Assembly: GCF_018332715.1 (NCBI RefSeq)
Contig: NZ_BOQP01000025.1
Location: 1 to 64,000, forward strand
DNA length: 64,000 nucleotides
Source: Winogradskya consettensis
Lineage (GTDB): Bacteria; Actinomycetota; Actinomycetes; Mycobacteriales; Micromonosporaceae
Reading direction: 5' to 3'
A program made the position numbers and the translations under genes. Positions 41,623 through 49,861 of this stretch are shown one piece after another (positions within the stretch are counted from its first letter, which is position 1; each line of letters begins with the position of its first letter). Under the pieces are notes generated by a model, which was not told the DNA's origin, searched no databases, and saw only the letters and a program-made list of their open reading frames with translations.

Positions 41623-41711
41623 CCGACTGCACCGAACTGCGCCTGCCGCAAGCGACGGACGGCCTTCACCGTGAGGGCCAAGAGGGCATGAGAAAGGAAG
41701 GCTCAGCATGA
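41619..41711 (+). CDS. 30-codon ORF coupled to both CFA genes
   Basis: An ATG at 41619 overlaps the stop of CFA gene 1 (ATGA), and its TGA at 41709-41711 overlaps the ATG of CFA gene 2 (ATGA). The frame is open for 30 codons (MTDCTELRLPQATDGLHREG, then a Gln/Glu/Lys-rich end). It contains the Shine-Dalgarno GAAAGGAAGG of the next gene. It could be a real small protein, a coupling leader that carries ribosomes to CFA2, or chance. No homology is recognised. Confidence 0.4.
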   Translation: MTDCTELRLPQATDGLHREGQEGMRKEGSA

Positions 41712-42943
41712 CCGCTGTGCTCTCCCTCGAACGCGGGGCCGCGCCGAAGCTCGCCTCTCTCATCGCCGGGGTGGCCGGCGGATCGCTGCCGGTGCGCCTG
41801 CGGGCCTGGGACGGGTCCGAGGCCGGGCCGGCGACCGGGCCGACGCTGGTGATCCGCGATCGGCAGGCGCTGCGGCGGCTGCTGTGGAGCCCGAACGAGC
41901 TGGGGATCGCTCAGGCGTACATCGCGGGCGAGATCGACGTCGAGGGCGATCTGCGTGACGGCCTGCGCCAGGTGTGGCAGCACGCCCGCAGCAACTCGCT
42001 CGCCGGTTTCTCGTTGTCGTGGGCGGATCGGCTGCGTGCGCTGCGGACCGTACTGTCGCTGGGAGTCCTGGGGTCTCGCCCCGCTGCGCCCGAGATCGAG
42101 GCCCGGATCGACGGCTCGCTGCACAGCCGGGAACGGGACCGGGCGGCGATCGCCTACCACTACGACCTGTCGAACCGGTTCTATCAGTTGATCCTCGACG
42201 CGCGGATGGCGTACTCGTGTGCGTACTGGACCTCCGATGCGCCCGGCTACGGCCTGGCCGAGGCCCAGACGGACAAGCTCGACCTGATCTGCCAGAAGCT
42301 CGGGCTCGAACCGGGCATGCGGCTGCTCGACATCGGCTGCGGGTGGGGTGCGCTCGCGCTGCACGCGGCCCGCAATTACGGCGTACGCGTGACCGGTGTT
42401 ACCCTCTCCGCCCAGCAGCGCGAGTTCGTCCTGGAACGCGTCGGCGACCTGCCCGTGGAGATCAGGCTGCAGGACTACCGCGACGTGACCGACGGACCGT
42501 ACGACGCCATCTCCACCATCGAGATGGGCGAACACGTCGGCGAGGACCAGTATCCGGTCTTCGCCGCCCAGCTGCACAACCTCGTCCGCCCCGGCGGCAA
42601 GGTGCTCGTGCAGCAGATGTCCCGCGGCGCGAACGCCCCCGGCGGCGGTGCGTTCATCGAGTCCTACGTCGCCCCCGACATGCACATGCGTCCCCTCGGC
42701 CGCACGATAGATCTGCTTGCCGGCTCCGGCCTGGAGGTGCGCGGCGTTCAGGCACTTCGAGAGCACTATGTGCGTACGGTCTCCGCGTGGCACGACACCC
42801 TCGAGAGCCGCTGGTCCGAGGCGGTGGCCCTGGTCGGCGAGCCGATGGCCCGGGTGTGGCGGCTCTACCTGGTCGGCGGCGCGCTGGCCTTCGAGGAGGG
42901 ACGGATGGGCGTGGACCAGATCCTGCTCCAGCGCAACTCATGA
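41708..42943 (+). CDS. Cyclopropane-fatty-acyl-phospholipid synthase family methyltransferase 2
   Basis: 411 residues, the same length as CFA1 but with quite different sequence. The core has AIAYHYDLSNRFYQLILDARMAYSCAYW (landmark), SAM motif LLDIGCGWGALALHAARN, GVTLSAQQREF, STIEMGEHVGEDQY and HMRPLGRTIDLL. It keeps the classical CGWG and EMGEHVG forms that CFA1 has changed (TGWG, EMIEAVG), so the pair probably acts on different acyl intermediates. GAAAGGAAGG precedes the ATG. Confidence 0.92.
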   Translation: MTAVLSLERGAAPKLASLIAGVAGGSLPVRLRAWDGSEAGPATGPTLVIRDRQALRRLLWSPNELGIAQAYIAGEIDVEGDLRDGLRQVWQHARSNSLAGFSLSWADRLRALRTVLSLGVLGSRPAAPEIEARIDGSLHSRERDRAAIAYHYDLSNRFYQLILDARMAYSCAYWTSDAPGYGLAEAQTDKLDLICQKLGLEPGMRLLDIGCGWGALALHAARNYGVRVTGVTLSAQQREFVLERVGDLPVEIRLQDYRDVTDGPYDAISTIEMGEHVGEDQYPVFAAQLHNLVRPGGKVLVQQMSRGANAPGGGAFIESYVAPDMHMRPLGRTIDLLAGSGLEVRGVQALREHYVRTVSAWHDTLESRWSEAVALVGEPMARVWRLYLVGGALAFEEGRMGVDQILLQRNS

Positions 42944-43695
42944 TCTTCCTGGCCTCGGCTCTCGCGGCGCTGCTGGTGATGCTGGCGGCGTTCGCGGTGA
43001 GCCTGCGAACCGGAGTTCACGCGGGCGTCGACATCGCCTGGGGCCTCGGCTTCACCGCGGTCGCGGTGGCCTGCGTCGCGGTCACCGGGCACGGCTGGCT
43101 GATCGCCGCGCTGACCGCGATCTGGGGCGTCCGCCTGGCGATCCACATCGCCCGGCGCTACACCGGCGAGGAGGACCCCCGCTACGCGCAGATGCTCGCC
43201 GGCCGCAGCACCTGGCACGCACTGCGCACGGTCTACCTCACGCAGGCGGTCGCGCTGTGGTTCGTATCCCTGCCGGTTCAGGTGGCGGCGCTGCACGGCA
43301 AGGTCACGTGGTGGTCAGCTGTCGGCTCGGGGTTGTGGGCGATCGGGCTCGTCTTCGAAGCCGTCGGTGACGCCCAGCTGGCCCGCTTCCGCAACGACCC
43401 GGCTTCGCGCGGCAAGGTGCTGGACACGGGCCTATGGCGTTACACCCGCCACCCCAACTACTTCGGCGACGCGTGCGTCTGGTGGGGCCTGTTCGCCCTG
43501 GCCTGCGTGCACTGGACCGGCTGGCTGACGATCCTGTCCCCGCTCGTGATGACGTACTTCCTGGCCGGCAAGACCGGGAAGCCACTGATGGAGAAGCACC
43601 TCTCCAGCACACGCCCCGGCTATGCCGACTACGTCGCCCGCACCAGCGCCTTCATCCCCCGCCCACCACGGCCTCAGGGTTTTCCGCGGCCTTAG
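42940..43695 (+). CDS. DUF1295 membrane protein, steroid 5-alpha-reductase-like
   Basis: 251 residues overlapping CFA2 by 4 bp. At least five hydrophobic segments (FLASALAALLVMLAAFAVSL, LGFTAVAVACVAVTGHGWLI, and others) are followed by the DUF1295 signature LWRYTRHPNYFGDACVWWGLF and GYADYVARTSAFIPRPP. The family resembles NADPH-dependent steroid/ergosterol reductases and isoprenylcysteine methyltransferases. In lipid operons it probably reduces or isomerises the modified acyl chain. The C-terminal PRPQGFPRP is part of an 18-bp repeat. Confidence 0.9.
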   Translation: MIFLASALAALLVMLAAFAVSLRTGVHAGVDIAWGLGFTAVAVACVAVTGHGWLIAALTAIWGVRLAIHIARRYTGEEDPRYAQMLAGRSTWHALRTVYLTQAVALWFVSLPVQVAALHGKVTWWSAVGSGLWAIGLVFEAVGDAQLARFRNDPASRGKVLDTGLWRYTRHPNYFGDACVWWGLFALACVHWTGWLTILSPLVMTYFLAGKTGKPLMEKHLSSTRPGYADYVARTSAFIPRPPRPQGFPRP

Positions 43696-43724
43696 GGTTG
43701 GCTGCGGCCTCAGGGTTTGCGGGC
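43671..43724. repeat. 18-bp repeat spanning two convergent gene ends
   Basis: Three units starting GCCTCAGGG, GCCTTAGGG and GCCTCAGGG at 43671, 43689 and 43707. They cover the last codons of the DUF1295 gene, the 14-bp gap and the last codons of the convergent methyltransferase gene. Confidence 0.75.
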
Positions 43725-44522
43725 GACCGCACCCCAGATGGCGACATCCTTCGGATCGGGGAGCGGCTCGCCTGCGGGAGGACGCCACTCGCTGACCGCG
43801 ACGATGCCCGGCTCGACCAGCTCCAGCCCGTCGAGAAGGGTCGCGAACTCGTCTCGACTGCGCATCCACACGTCGGAACGGCCCATGACACGCATCCGCT
43901 CGTGGGCGACCCGATGCTCGGCCGGCGAGAAGTCCATGGTCGCGTGGGTGACCAGCAGGTAGCTCCCACTCGGTGCGGCGTCGACCAGCTCCTGCACCAA
44001 GGGCCGCGCCGCACCTTCGCCCGGGATGAAATGCAGCACTGCGACGACGACCAGCGCGATCGGCTGCGAGAAGTCCAGCAGCTCCGCCGCCTGCGCCAGA
44101 ATCTTCCCCGGGTCCTGCAGATCGGCCTCGAGATAGGCCGTCGCACCCTCGGGCGTGCTGGTCAGCAACGCCCGCGCATGCGTCATGACCAGCGGATCGT
44201 TGTCGACATAGACCACCCGCGCATCGGGATGAATACGCTGAGCAACCTCATGCGTGTTGTTCGCGGTGGGCAGCCCCGTGCCGACATCCAGGAATTGCCT
44301 GACCCCGCACTCGGCCGCCAGAAAACCGACCGCCCGCTGCAACATCGCCCGATTGGCCCGGGCCCCGATCCGCACCCCCGGGAATCTCCGGGCGAACTCC
44401 TCCCCGGACTCCCGATCAGCCGGAAAATGATCCTTCCCACCCAGCCAATAGTTGTACCGCCGCGCCGGATGTGGCACCGACGTGTCGACCCCCGCATCGC
44501 CACCGTCCATGCAGGACACCAT
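43710..44522 (-). CDS. SAM-dependent methyltransferase, PF04672/DUF574-like
   Basis: 270 residues. It begins with VDTSVPHPARRYNYWLGGKDHFPADRE (landmark), the diagnostic opening of the actinobacterial DUF574 methyltransferases, then RQFLDVGTGLPTANNTHEVAQ (landmark, SAM motif), VYVDNDPLVMTHARALL and VVVAVLHFIPG. Function is unknown; the family is hugely expanded in actinomycetes. ATG 44522 has AAAGG about 8 bases upstream; ATG 44510 is possible. Confidence 0.88.
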   Translation of the reverse strand: MVSCMDGGDAGVDTSVPHPARRYNYWLGGKDHFPADRESGEEFARRFPGVRIGARANRAMLQRAVGFLAAECGVRQFLDVGTGLPTANNTHEVAQRIHPDARVVYVDNDPLVMTHARALLTSTPEGATAYLEADLQDPGKILAQAAELLDFSQPIALVVVAVLHFIPGEGAARPLVQELVDAAPSGSYLLVTHATMDFSPAEHRVAHERMRVMGRSDVWMRSRDEFATLLDGLELVEPGIVAVSEWRPPAGEPLPDPKDVAIWGAVARKP

Positions 44523-44554
44523 ATAGAGACCTTTACCCCAGGCATACTGGCCAC

Positions 44555-44851
44555 GTGACTACGCGTAGCCCTCGCCTGGAGATCGAATACTGCACCCAGT
44601 GCCGCTGGCTCCTCCGCGCCGGCTGGACCGCCCAGGAACTCCTCACCACCTTCCAGAAGGAACTCGGCGAGGTCGCCCTCATCCCCGGCACCGGCGGCAT
44701 CTTCGACATCCGCCTCGACGGCGAGACAATCTGGTCCCGCAAAGAAAGCGGCCACCCCGAACTCCCCGAGCTGAAACGCCTCATCCGAGACCGAATCGCC
44801 CCCGACCGCCACCTCGGCCACTCCGACAAACCCGCCGACTCCAGCACCTGA
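44555..44851 (+). CDS. Rdx/SelW-like thioredoxin-fold protein
   Basis: 98 residues from GTG 44555. It reads RLEIEYCTQCRWLLRAGWTAQELL (landmark), with the C-x-x-C redox motif (CTQC) at the first turn, then GGIFDIRLDGETIWSRKESGHPEL, the pattern of the SelT/SelW/SelH (Rdx) family. Here both active positions are Cys, with no selenocysteine. It is probably a small thiol-disulfide protein. It is divergent from the methyltransferase. Confidence 0.88.
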   Translation: MTTRSPRLEIEYCTQCRWLLRAGWTAQELLTTFQKELGEVALIPGTGGIFDIRLDGETIWSRKESGHPELPELKRLIRDRIAPDRHLGHSDKPADSST

Positions 44852-44938
44852 TTGTCGTATTGTAGATACTTTGTTGATAACTGCGAGGGGGCTCGCGATG
44901 ATTGCTGTGCCCGCGCTCGTACGCCACGGCTGAGCAGG

Positions 44939-45591
44939 GTTTATGTCGGTCCAGTCCGGTATCCTTTAAGCACCGCTGTATTCGACGCCAACGTTCTGCT
45001 CGACATCGCGGACCTCTTGGGCCCGCCGTTCACCTGGACAACTTCCGGGCAGCCGCAACGCGAAACGGCCTGGCACCGGCCCCGAACAAACCCGACCGCC
45101 GGGTGGACAGCCTGCGTGCGGTGGCGGTGACGACGACGGGCCGATTCGCCGGCCCCGACCTGCTTCAGGTGTGGAGCTCGGATCACATCGACCGGCTCCT
45201 GGTGAACAAAGCCCAGCAACCTCGTAACGGTGCGACCGCGGAGAGCCGAGGTCTTGGATGGTCGCCGGCGGACGCGAACGCTCTACTTACTGACTTCCTC
45301 GATGAGCTGGTCTATGACATGACCGGCGGCGGACGTGTGGAGATCGTCGGTGTCTCGGGGAATCCCCCGCTGGACCACGAGGATGCTCGGGTCTACACCA
45401 CCGCGATGCGGGCGGCGGCCGATGCGACGCTGCCTTCGATCAAGTACTGCGTCACCCGCGATCGCGAGTTCCGGTGTGCCAAGGACCTGGACGGCCACGT
45501 CGAGATCTTGTATCCGGACGAATTTCTGACCCTGGTCCGTCGATCGCGAGCTGCCCTGGCGGTAGGCGGGATGCGGCCTCGTTCCCACTGA
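44939..45591 (+). pseudogene. Frameshifted PIN-domain gene
   Basis: Two frames carry one broken protein. Frame A (from about 44939) gives STAVFDANVLLDIADLLGPP, the first PIN strand with its metal-binding Asp. Near 45030-45045 the homologous sequence switches to frame B (DNFRAAATRNGLAPAPNKPD onward), which runs to 45591 with DANALLTDFLDELVYDM, VYTTAMRAAADATLPSIKYC (landmark) and CVTRDREFRCAKDL, the later acidic residues. No good start codon precedes frame A, and local GC is low around 44855-44885. A sequencing error cannot be excluded. No intact antitoxin gene is adjacent. Confidence 0.6.
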
Positions 45592-45625
45592 GCAGATAGA
45601 TCAACAAGGCTGTTAGCGTGCCCCC

Positions 45626-46102
45626 GTGCGCCGATCGATTCTGCTGGTTGTTCTGGTCCTTGCCGCTGGTCTGGCCGGTTGCGGGGTGCTTGACCGCAAT
45701 GATGAGGATGACAAGCTTGCCCGACTTCTGGACGAGGGGGCGACCGTCAGCGTTTTTCTCCGCGACGACGTGACCGATGCGGAGCGGGAAGGCGTCGAGA
45801 CCCGGTTGAAGGCTGTGCCTGATAACACCGGGGTGACTTATGAGAGCAAGGACGAGGCGTACGCGAAGTTCAAGGAGCTGTGGGTGAAGTCGAACCCGGA
45901 GTTCCTCGAGAAGGTGGAGCCGGGTTCGCTGCCCGAGTCGTTCCGGGTGCAGATGACGAACATGGCCGCCTTGCGCAAGGCGGAGGGCTCCACGCTCGAG
46001 GCCGAGTTGAAGGCGCTGCCCGGTGTGCAGGATGTGGTCTTCCCGGGGTGCACCACGGTCGACGAGTGCAAGAAGAAACTGGCGCCGAGCGCTACCCCCT
46101 GA
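45626..46102 (+). CDS. Stand-alone FtsX-extracellular-domain-like lipoprotein
   Basis: 158 residues from GTG 45626. A signal peptide with lipobox (LAGCGV) is followed by a domain with ATVSVFLRDDVTDAEREGVETRLKAVP (landmark), VTYESKDEAYAKFKELW and LPESFRVQMTN, which closely matches the extracellular domain of cell-division FtsX. The FtsX membrane helices and FtsE are absent. In FtsX this domain activates peptidoglycan hydrolases, so a free lipoprotein copy could modulate a hydrolase (inference). Confidence 0.78.
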   Translation: MRRSILLVVLVLAAGLAGCGVLDRNDEDDKLARLLDEGATVSVFLRDDVTDAEREGVETRLKAVPDNTGVTYESKDEAYAKFKELWVKSNPEFLEKVEPGSLPESFRVQMTNMAALRKAEGSTLEAELKALPGVQDVVFPGCTTVDECKKKLAPSATP

Positions 46103-46109
46103 CCTCTAA

Positions 46110-46658
46110 TCAGGCCTCTGGTTGGGTGCCGTCCGGGTTGTGGGCCTGGGCGGGTTCGTGCGTGATGAGCTGGCTGCGGGGGCCGGAGCTGTGGCCGGGG
46201 CGTGGGTGGGCGTCGGGCTGGGGGAAGACGAAGCGTTTGAAGGCCCAGAGGCGGAAGGCCATGGCCAGCAGGGTGCCGGCGATGTTGCCGCTGACGAAGT
46301 CGGCGATCTCCTGGACCGCGCGGGTGACCTCGGGGACTTCCAGCATCAGGACGTAGCGGGAGATGCCGAGCGGGATCGCGTTGATAGCTACGCCGATCGC
46401 GCTGACGCCGAAGAACAGCGCCGCCTCGTGGTGGCGTTCGCGGCCGCCGCGGCTTCGGAAGGACCATTCGCGGTTGAGGACGTACGACAGGATCGTGCTC
46501 ACGATGGTCGCGAACACCAGTGCCGTGACCGGCTTCTCGTGCAGCACGGTGAGCTTCAGCGCGTAGTTGACGGCGGTCGTCACCAGGAAGCACACACCCC
46601 CGACGACCAGGAACTTCACCGCCTCATGGTGCCTGCGCAACAGCCGGGTGAGCCACAT
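46110..46658 (-). CDS. GtrA-like membrane protein
   Basis: 182 residues from ATG 46658 (TTG 46685 is an alternative). Four hydrophobic segments (FLVVGGVCFLVTTAVNYAL, ALVFATIVSTILSYVLN, LFFGVSAIGVAINAIPLG, ISGNIAGTLLAMAFRLW-like) with the conserved VLNREWSFRSRGG and FKRFVFP are the GtrA pattern. GtrA proteins are thought to help move or flip polyprenyl-linked sugars. The C-terminal tail is Pro/His-rich. Confidence 0.88.
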   Translation of the reverse strand: MWLTRLLRRHHEAVKFLVVGGVCFLVTTAVNYALKLTVLHEKPVTALVFATIVSTILSYVLNREWSFRSRGGRERHHEAALFFGVSAIGVAINAIPLGISRYVLMLEVPEVTRAVQEIADFVSGNIAGTLLAMAFRLWAFKRFVFPQPDAHPRPGHSSGPRSQLITHEPAQAHNPDGTQPEA

Positions 46659-46726
46659 CTGCAGGATCGTAACCGCACCGGCCAAATCGGTTGCCCGACC
46701 GGTGTGGTGGGGCGATTGTCGGGGGT

Positions 46727-47488
46727 ATGGGACAGGACGAGATCTGGGATGCCGGTGCTGCTCGGCGGTATGACACGCCGGGGACCGGGATGTTCGCGCC
46801 GGAGACGTTGGGGCCGGCGGTGGATCGGCTTGCCGATCTTGCGGGGGAGGGGCGGGCGCTGGAGTTTGCCATCGGGACCGGGCGGGTGGGGATTCCGTTG
46901 GCGGAGCGGGGTGTGCCGGTGACGGGGATCGAGTGGTCGCGGCACATGGTTGCTCGGTTGCGGGAGAAGGTGGACGCGGCGGCCGTTCCCGTGGTGGAGG
47001 GGGACATGGCGGCGGTGGTCGTGCCGGGGCGGTTTTCGCTGGTCTATCTCGTCTACAACACGATCTCCAACATTTTGACGCAGGCCGGGCAGGTGGAGTG
47101 TTTCCGGAATGCGGCGCGGCATCTGGGGCCGGGCGGGCGGTTCGTCATCGAGCTTTGGGTGCCGGAGCTGCGGAGGCTCACGCCCGGGCAGGAGGCCGTG
47201 GTGTTCACGGCAGAGCCCGGCTACATCGGCTTGGACACGGTTGATCCGCTGCATCAGCGGGTTGTCTCGCACCACTTCCGGTTCGAGGACGCCAGCGAGG
47301 ACGCGAAGGTTTTCCGGACCGAGCACCGGTACATCTGGCCGGCGGAGCTGGACCTGATGGCGCAGCTGGCCGGGTTCGAGCTGGAGAGCCGGCACGCTGA
47401 CTGGTCGGGTGCCGAGTTCACCGGGGAGTCGGAGAGCCACGTGTCCGTTTACCGGGTGAGGGACGCGGCCCGGGTGAACGAGGACTGA
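46727..47488 (+). CDS. Class I SAM-dependent methyltransferase
   Basis: 253 residues from ATG 46727. It has WDAGAARRYDTPGTGMFAPE, SAM motif ALEFAIGTGRVGIPLAERG, VTGIEWSRHMVARLREK, VEGDMAAVVVPGRFSLVYLV (landmarks) and LGPGGRFVIELWVP, a Methyltransf_25-type fold. The substrate is unknown. Its last 40 bp overlap the end of the convergent MFS gene. Confidence 0.87.
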   Translation: MGQDEIWDAGAARRYDTPGTGMFAPETLGPAVDRLADLAGEGRALEFAIGTGRVGIPLAERGVPVTGIEWSRHMVARLREKVDAAAVPVVEGDMAAVVVPGRFSLVYLVYNTISNILTQAGQVECFRNAARHLGPGGRFVIELWVPELRRLTPGQEAVVFTAEPGYIGLDTVDPLHQRVVSHHFRFEDASEDAKVFRTEHRYIWPAELDLMAQLAGFELESRHADWSGAEFTGESESHVSVYRVRDAARVNED

Positions 47489-48690
47489 ACCAGGCTGCTG
47501 ACCCACGGCATGCTGGTCAGCGCCCAGAGCACGAGCGAGGAGACGCCCAGGATCAGGGCCGCCGCGCTGACCGCCTTGTCGATGCCCTGGCTGAGGACCA
47601 GGACGGGCAGGAGGCGTACGGCGATCGAGCCGCCGAGGGCGCGGGTTGACGCGCTGTAGGCGAGGGCCGTGGTGACGCTGCCCGGTGGGGCTTTCTTGGC
47701 GACCAGGGCGTCCATGTCGCCCTCGAAGGCGGTCTGGCTCAGGCCCGCGAAGAACTGGGCGATGATGACGCTGATCGCGTGGTAGGGCGCGGTGATCCAG
47801 CCGACCAGCATGCCGACGCCCCACAGGGACCAGCGCAGGATCGCCGGGAGCTGCATCCGGCCGATCACCTCCACCGCGACGGTGGCGAGCAGGCAGCCGA
47901 GGCTGAAGGCGACGGCTGCGCCCGCGACCCAGTGCCGGCCGTGGAGCTCGGTGGTCAGCGGGACTGCCAGCAGGGTCGGCCCGGACGCCATCAGCATGAT
48001 GGCCCCGCCTGCCAGGAGCAGTCGGGGCGAGGCGGCCACGCGCCCTCGAGGCCGGGCAGTGGTGGTTGCGGGAACAGAAGGCAGGAGCCGGGCACGGCGG
48101 GCGCTGAGGATGGTGGGGAGCAGCGATCCCGCGTACAGCAGATAGATCGCGATGAGGACGCCACCGGTGGGATAGCCTTCCGGGCCGACCGGGAGCAGCG
48201 CGCCCAGGCCCGTGCCCGCCGCCTCGACCGCCGCGATGGCCAGGGCGTAGCGGGTCATCGAGCGGGGGTGGGCGTCGACCGCCGCGACCTCCGCGCGCAT
48301 CGCGGCGAAACCCACCCAGGCGGCGATGTGCATGGCCACGACGGTGGTCGCGATCAGCCAGGACGGTACGCCCGCGATGAGCCCGGCGAGCGCCGCGACC
48401 CGCAGCACCATCTCGATGCCGGCCGAACCGCGCAGCAGGCGGCGACCGGAGAAACGCCGGGAGAGATAGCCGGTGACCGGCGCGGACAGCACCACGCCGA
48501 GCAGCATCGCGGCGTTGTAGAGGGCGGCCTCGGCCAGCCCGCCGCGGGAGACGGCGAGCAGGACCAGGACCGTCCAGCCGAGCGCCATGCCGAACGAGTC
48601 GGTGACGCCGGCGCCGAGCAGCTCGCGCAGCCGGCCGGTGCGGCGCAGCCCGACCCCGCCGGTCCGGCGGTGCCGGGCGGGATCAGCCAC
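47449..48690 (-). CDS. MFS transporter
   Basis: 413 residues from GTG 48690, starting 8 bp inside the decarboxylase gene. About ten to twelve hydrophobic segments are visible (for example LGWTVLVLLAVSRGGLAEAALYNAAMLLGVVLS in outline, VLRVAALAGLIAGVPSWLIA, LLLAGGAIMLMASGPTLLAVPL). Its loop YLSRRFSGRRLLRG is the MFS motif-A region. It is encoded after the PLP decarboxylase and may export the amine product or related solute (inference). Confidence 0.85.
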   Translation of the reverse strand: MADPARHRRTGGVGLRRTGRLRELLGAGVTDSFGMALGWTVLVLLAVSRGGLAEAALYNAAMLLGVVLSAPVTGYLSRRFSGRRLLRGSAGIEMVLRVAALAGLIAGVPSWLIATTVVAMHIAAWVGFAAMRAEVAAVDAHPRSMTRYALAIAAVEAAGTGLGALLPVGPEGYPTGGVLIAIYLLYAGSLLPTILSARRARLLPSVPATTTARPRGRVAASPRLLLAGGAIMLMASGPTLLAVPLTTELHGRHWVAGAAVAFSLGCLLATVAVEVIGRMQLPAILRWSLWGVGMLVGWITAPYHAISVIIAQFFAGLSQTAFEGDMDALVAKKAPPGSVTTALAYSASTRALGGSIAVRLLPVLVLSQGIDKAVSAAALILGVSSLVLWALTSMPWVSSLVQSSFTRAASLTR

Positions 48691-49861
48691 CGATGAACAG
48701 GGGTGTGGGCGGGGGGAAGCCGTTGAAGTCCGAGGCGTAGCTCAGGGTGTACGCCCCCGCGGACCCGATGTAGAGCACGTCGCCGACGTCGATGGCCGCG
48801 GGCAGGGACAGCCCGTAGAACATCGTGTCGGAGCTGTCACAGCTCGGGCCGGTCACGGTGAACGGGAGCTCGGCGGATGCGATGACGGACGCGGACCCGG
48901 ACGCGGTGACGGACGTGCGGACCGGGAACGCCCAGCCCTCCGGGAGCTGGATCGTCTCCATCATGCCGTGGTACGCGCCGACATCGACGAACAGCCAGTT
49001 CTCCCCGCCGCGTACCTCGCGGCCGATGACCGAGGCGGCCATCACGCCGGCCTCGGCGACCAGGTGCCGGCCGGGTTCGGCGGCGAGCAGCCCGGGCTGG
49101 TACGGCAGCACGTCCCCGATCGCGGCCATGACGACGGCGCCGATCTCCTCGATGGACGGTACGTCGCCTGCATACCGGGCCGGGAAGCCGCCACCGATGT
49201 CGAGCATCTCGAGACGGATGCCCTCGTCCAGCAGGCTCGCCATGATCTTCCCGGCGGTGTCGATGGCCTGGCGCCAAGCATCGGTGCTGCTGCACTGCGA
49301 ACCGACGTGGAACGTGATCCCGTAGGGCCGCAGCCCCAGCCGCCGAGCCAGCACGAGCAGGTCACTGCCCTCGTGCGGCTCGGCACCGAACTTGCGCGAG
49401 AGCGGGAACGCACTGTCCGCGTCGTCCACGTGCAGCCGCAGGTAGACCGCGCTGCCGGGGGCGTGCTCGGCGAGTTTGCGCAGCTCGTTGGGGGAGTCGA
49501 AGCTGAACCGCCAGAGCCCGGCGGCGTACGCGGCGGCGATGTGCGACGGCGGTTTCACGGGGTTGCTGTAGAGCACTTCGGCCGGGTCGACGCCGAGCCG
49601 CTCCAGCATCCGCAGTTCACCGAGGGAGGCGATCTCGAAGCTCGCGCCGTTCGCGCGTACGGTCGAAAGGATCTCGGGTGAGGGGTTGCACTTCATCGCG
49701 TAGAAGGGCTGGATGCCCGGTAGAGCCGACCGGAACGCGGCCAGGCGGCGAGCGACCGCGTCGAGATCGGTGATCAGGAACGGCGTCGGGATGTCGACGA
49801 TGGCGAGCTGCTCGGGAGTGAGCGCGGCCGGCCAAGACGTGCTGGTCAGAGCCGTTGTCAT
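48683..49861 (-). CDS. Type III PLP-dependent decarboxylase (ornithine decarboxylase-like)
   Basis: 392 residues from ATG 49861. The barrel domain begins TPFLITDLDAV and has the PLP lysine in PFYAMKCNPSPEIL, then SFEIASLGELRML, YSNPVKPPSHI, TFHVGSQC and the phosphate loop LDIGGGFPARY. The C-terminal domain has AEPGRHLVAEAG and the catalytic Cys site GPSCDSSDTMFYG with the D-x-x-D specificity region typical of ornithine/lysine decarboxylases. It probably makes putrescine or cadaverine. It overlaps the EAL gene by 4 bp and the MFS gene by 8 bp. Confidence 0.9.
   Translation of the reverse strand: MTTALTSTSWPAALTPEQLAIVDIPTPFLITDLDAVARRLAAFRSALPGIQPFYAMKCNPSPEILSTVRANGASFEIASLGELRMLERLGVDPAEVLYSNPVKPPSHIAAAYAAGLWRFSFDSPNELRKLAEHAPGSAVYLRLHVDDADSAFPLSRKFGAEPHEGSDLLVLARRLGLRPYGITFHVGSQCSSTDAWRQAIDTAGKIMASLLDEGIRLEMLDIGGGFPARYAGDVPSIEEIGAVVMAAIGDVLPYQPGLLAAEPGRHLVAEAGVMAASVIGREVRGGENWLFVDVGAYHGMMETIQLPEGWAFPVRTSVTASGSASVIASAELPFTVTGPSCDSSDTMFYGLSLPAAIDVGDVLYIGSAGAYTLSYASDFNGFPPPTPLFIGG

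Noticed and set aside
44898..44933. 11-codon ORF before the PIN relic as antitoxin remnant
   Set aside because: Although GAGGGGG precedes its ATG, it is too short to match any antitoxin family.
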